Assembly: GCF_012849095.1 (NCBI RefSeq)
Contig: NZ_CP051680.1
Location: 5,704,001-5,768,000 of the forward strand
DNA length: 64,000 bases
DNA from: Cohnella herbarum
GTDB taxonomy: Bacteria > Bacillota > Bacilli > Paenibacillales > Paenibacillaceae
Direction of reading: 5' to 3'
Made by a program: the position numbers and the translations under genes. Shown in pieces: positions 63,652 through 64,000 of the stretch (its first letter is position 1; each line of letters begins with the position of its first letter). A model generated the notes under the pieces. That model did no database searches and was not told the DNA's origin. It was given only the letters and a program-made list of their open reading frames with translations.

Positions 63652-64000
63652 ATGGAATACGCAATCGGGGTGGATATCGGCGGAACGAAGATCCATTTCG
63701 CAGCCGTGGATCGAGAGGGGCGTATTGTCGATAGTCACCGGGTGCCGAGTGAAGCGCAATTAGGCGCGGATCACGTGATGAGCGTCGTGCTGAAGGGCGT
63801 CGACGCTACGATCAAACGACTGCCCAGCGGTGCGATAGCTACGGGAATCGGCGTAGGAAGTGCCGGTCAGATTAATTTCGAGACGGGAACGGTGGAGTAT
63901 GCGGGCTCCCAACTTCCGGGCTGGACGGGAACTCCGATTACGAGGATTCTGAAAGAGAAGTTTCATCTGCCGGCGTATGCCGATAACGATGTGAACGCGA
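63652..64000 (+). CDS. ROK-family sugar kinase (partial, cut by window end)
   Basis: The first 116 codons read MEYAIGVDIGGTKIHFAAVD, the ATP phosphate-1 motif of ROK kinases, then GIGVGSAGQINFETGTVEYA and ending YADNDVNA. AAGGTGA is the SD before ATG 63652. It probably phosphorylates a hexose or amino sugar (glucokinase or N-acetylmannosamine-kinase type); specificity residues and the zinc motif lie beyond the window. Confidence 0.9.
   Translation, partial: MEYAIGVDIGGTKIHFAAVDREGRIVDSHRVPSEAQLGADHVMSVVLKGVDATIKRLPSGAIATGIGVGSAGQINFETGTVEYAGSQLPGWTGTPITRILKEKFHLPAYADNDVNA

Overview
The window looks like a chromosome segment of an aerobic, spore-forming Gram-positive bacterium of the Paenibacillaceae (Paenibacillus or Cohnella type). 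This rests on gene content: a sporulenol-synthase type cyclase, a GH87 alpha-1,3-glucanase with discoidin domains and Thr-Pro linkers, an S-layer-homology (SLH) asparaginase, PadR/TetR/MarR/MerR/RpiR regulators, a yybP-ykoY manganese riboswitch, and PerR-, Fur- and GlnR/TnrA-like boxes. Shine-Dalgarno sites are strong and many starts are GTG or TTG. I saw no rRNA, tRNA, CRISPR array or prophage.

Layout. 1-5.9 kb: tail of a histidine kinase, an alpha/beta hydrolase, a divergent dehydrogenase/TetR pair sharing a 26-bp palindrome, and a polyprenyl cyclase flanked by two small unknown ORFs. 6.0-9.7 kb: one operon of PadR, two tandem pentapeptide-repeat proteins and a DrrAB-like ABC exporter. 9.8-14.5 kb: glycosyltransferase, prolyl 4-hydroxylase, katG under a PerR-like box, and a small diguanylate cyclase. 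14.5-24.6 kb: a six-gene minus-strand block (two sugar-type permeases, a MacA/HlyD adaptor, a solute-binding lipoprotein, two ATPase-FtsX fusions) divergent from an OmpR-type two-component system. Three promoters here share one architecture, TTAACA-N5-TTAACA-N10-TACnAT. One ATPase gene is frameshifted inside its Walker A motif.

24.6-33.3 kb: lspA; an AraC reading frame that runs without a stop into a siderophore-binding lipoprotein although a promoter, Fur box and SD lie between them; MarR, VOC and ArsR/SRPBCC genes; and a large SBBP-repeat/collagen-like protein. 33.4-43.8 kb: GH87 glucanase, small proteins, a tandem-domain MerR protein, and two duplicated L-asparaginases behind a perfect GlnR/TnrA-type box. 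44.2-50.6 kb: a five-gene surface-glycan operon whose central glycosyltransferase carries MshEN-like repeats, suggesting c-di-GMP control. 50.9-64 kb: ABC-F protein, a decayed AraC/binding-protein fusion, methyltransferase and aldo/keto reductase, an IS1111-type IS110-family element among small palindromic repeats, then redox genes, an EamA transporter, TerC behind a manganese riboswitch, an FMN reductase, an RpiR regulator and the start of a ROK kinase.

Debris of other genes (SDR, UvrA-like, aldo/keto reductase, AraC-SBP) lies between intact operons, so this is an accessory, reshuffled region. Strongest leads: the three-promoter transporter regulon, the AraC/lipoprotein read-through gene, the c-di-GMP-linked glycan operon, the PadR-pentapeptide-ABC operon, and the possible pairing of prolyl hydroxylase with the collagen-like protein.
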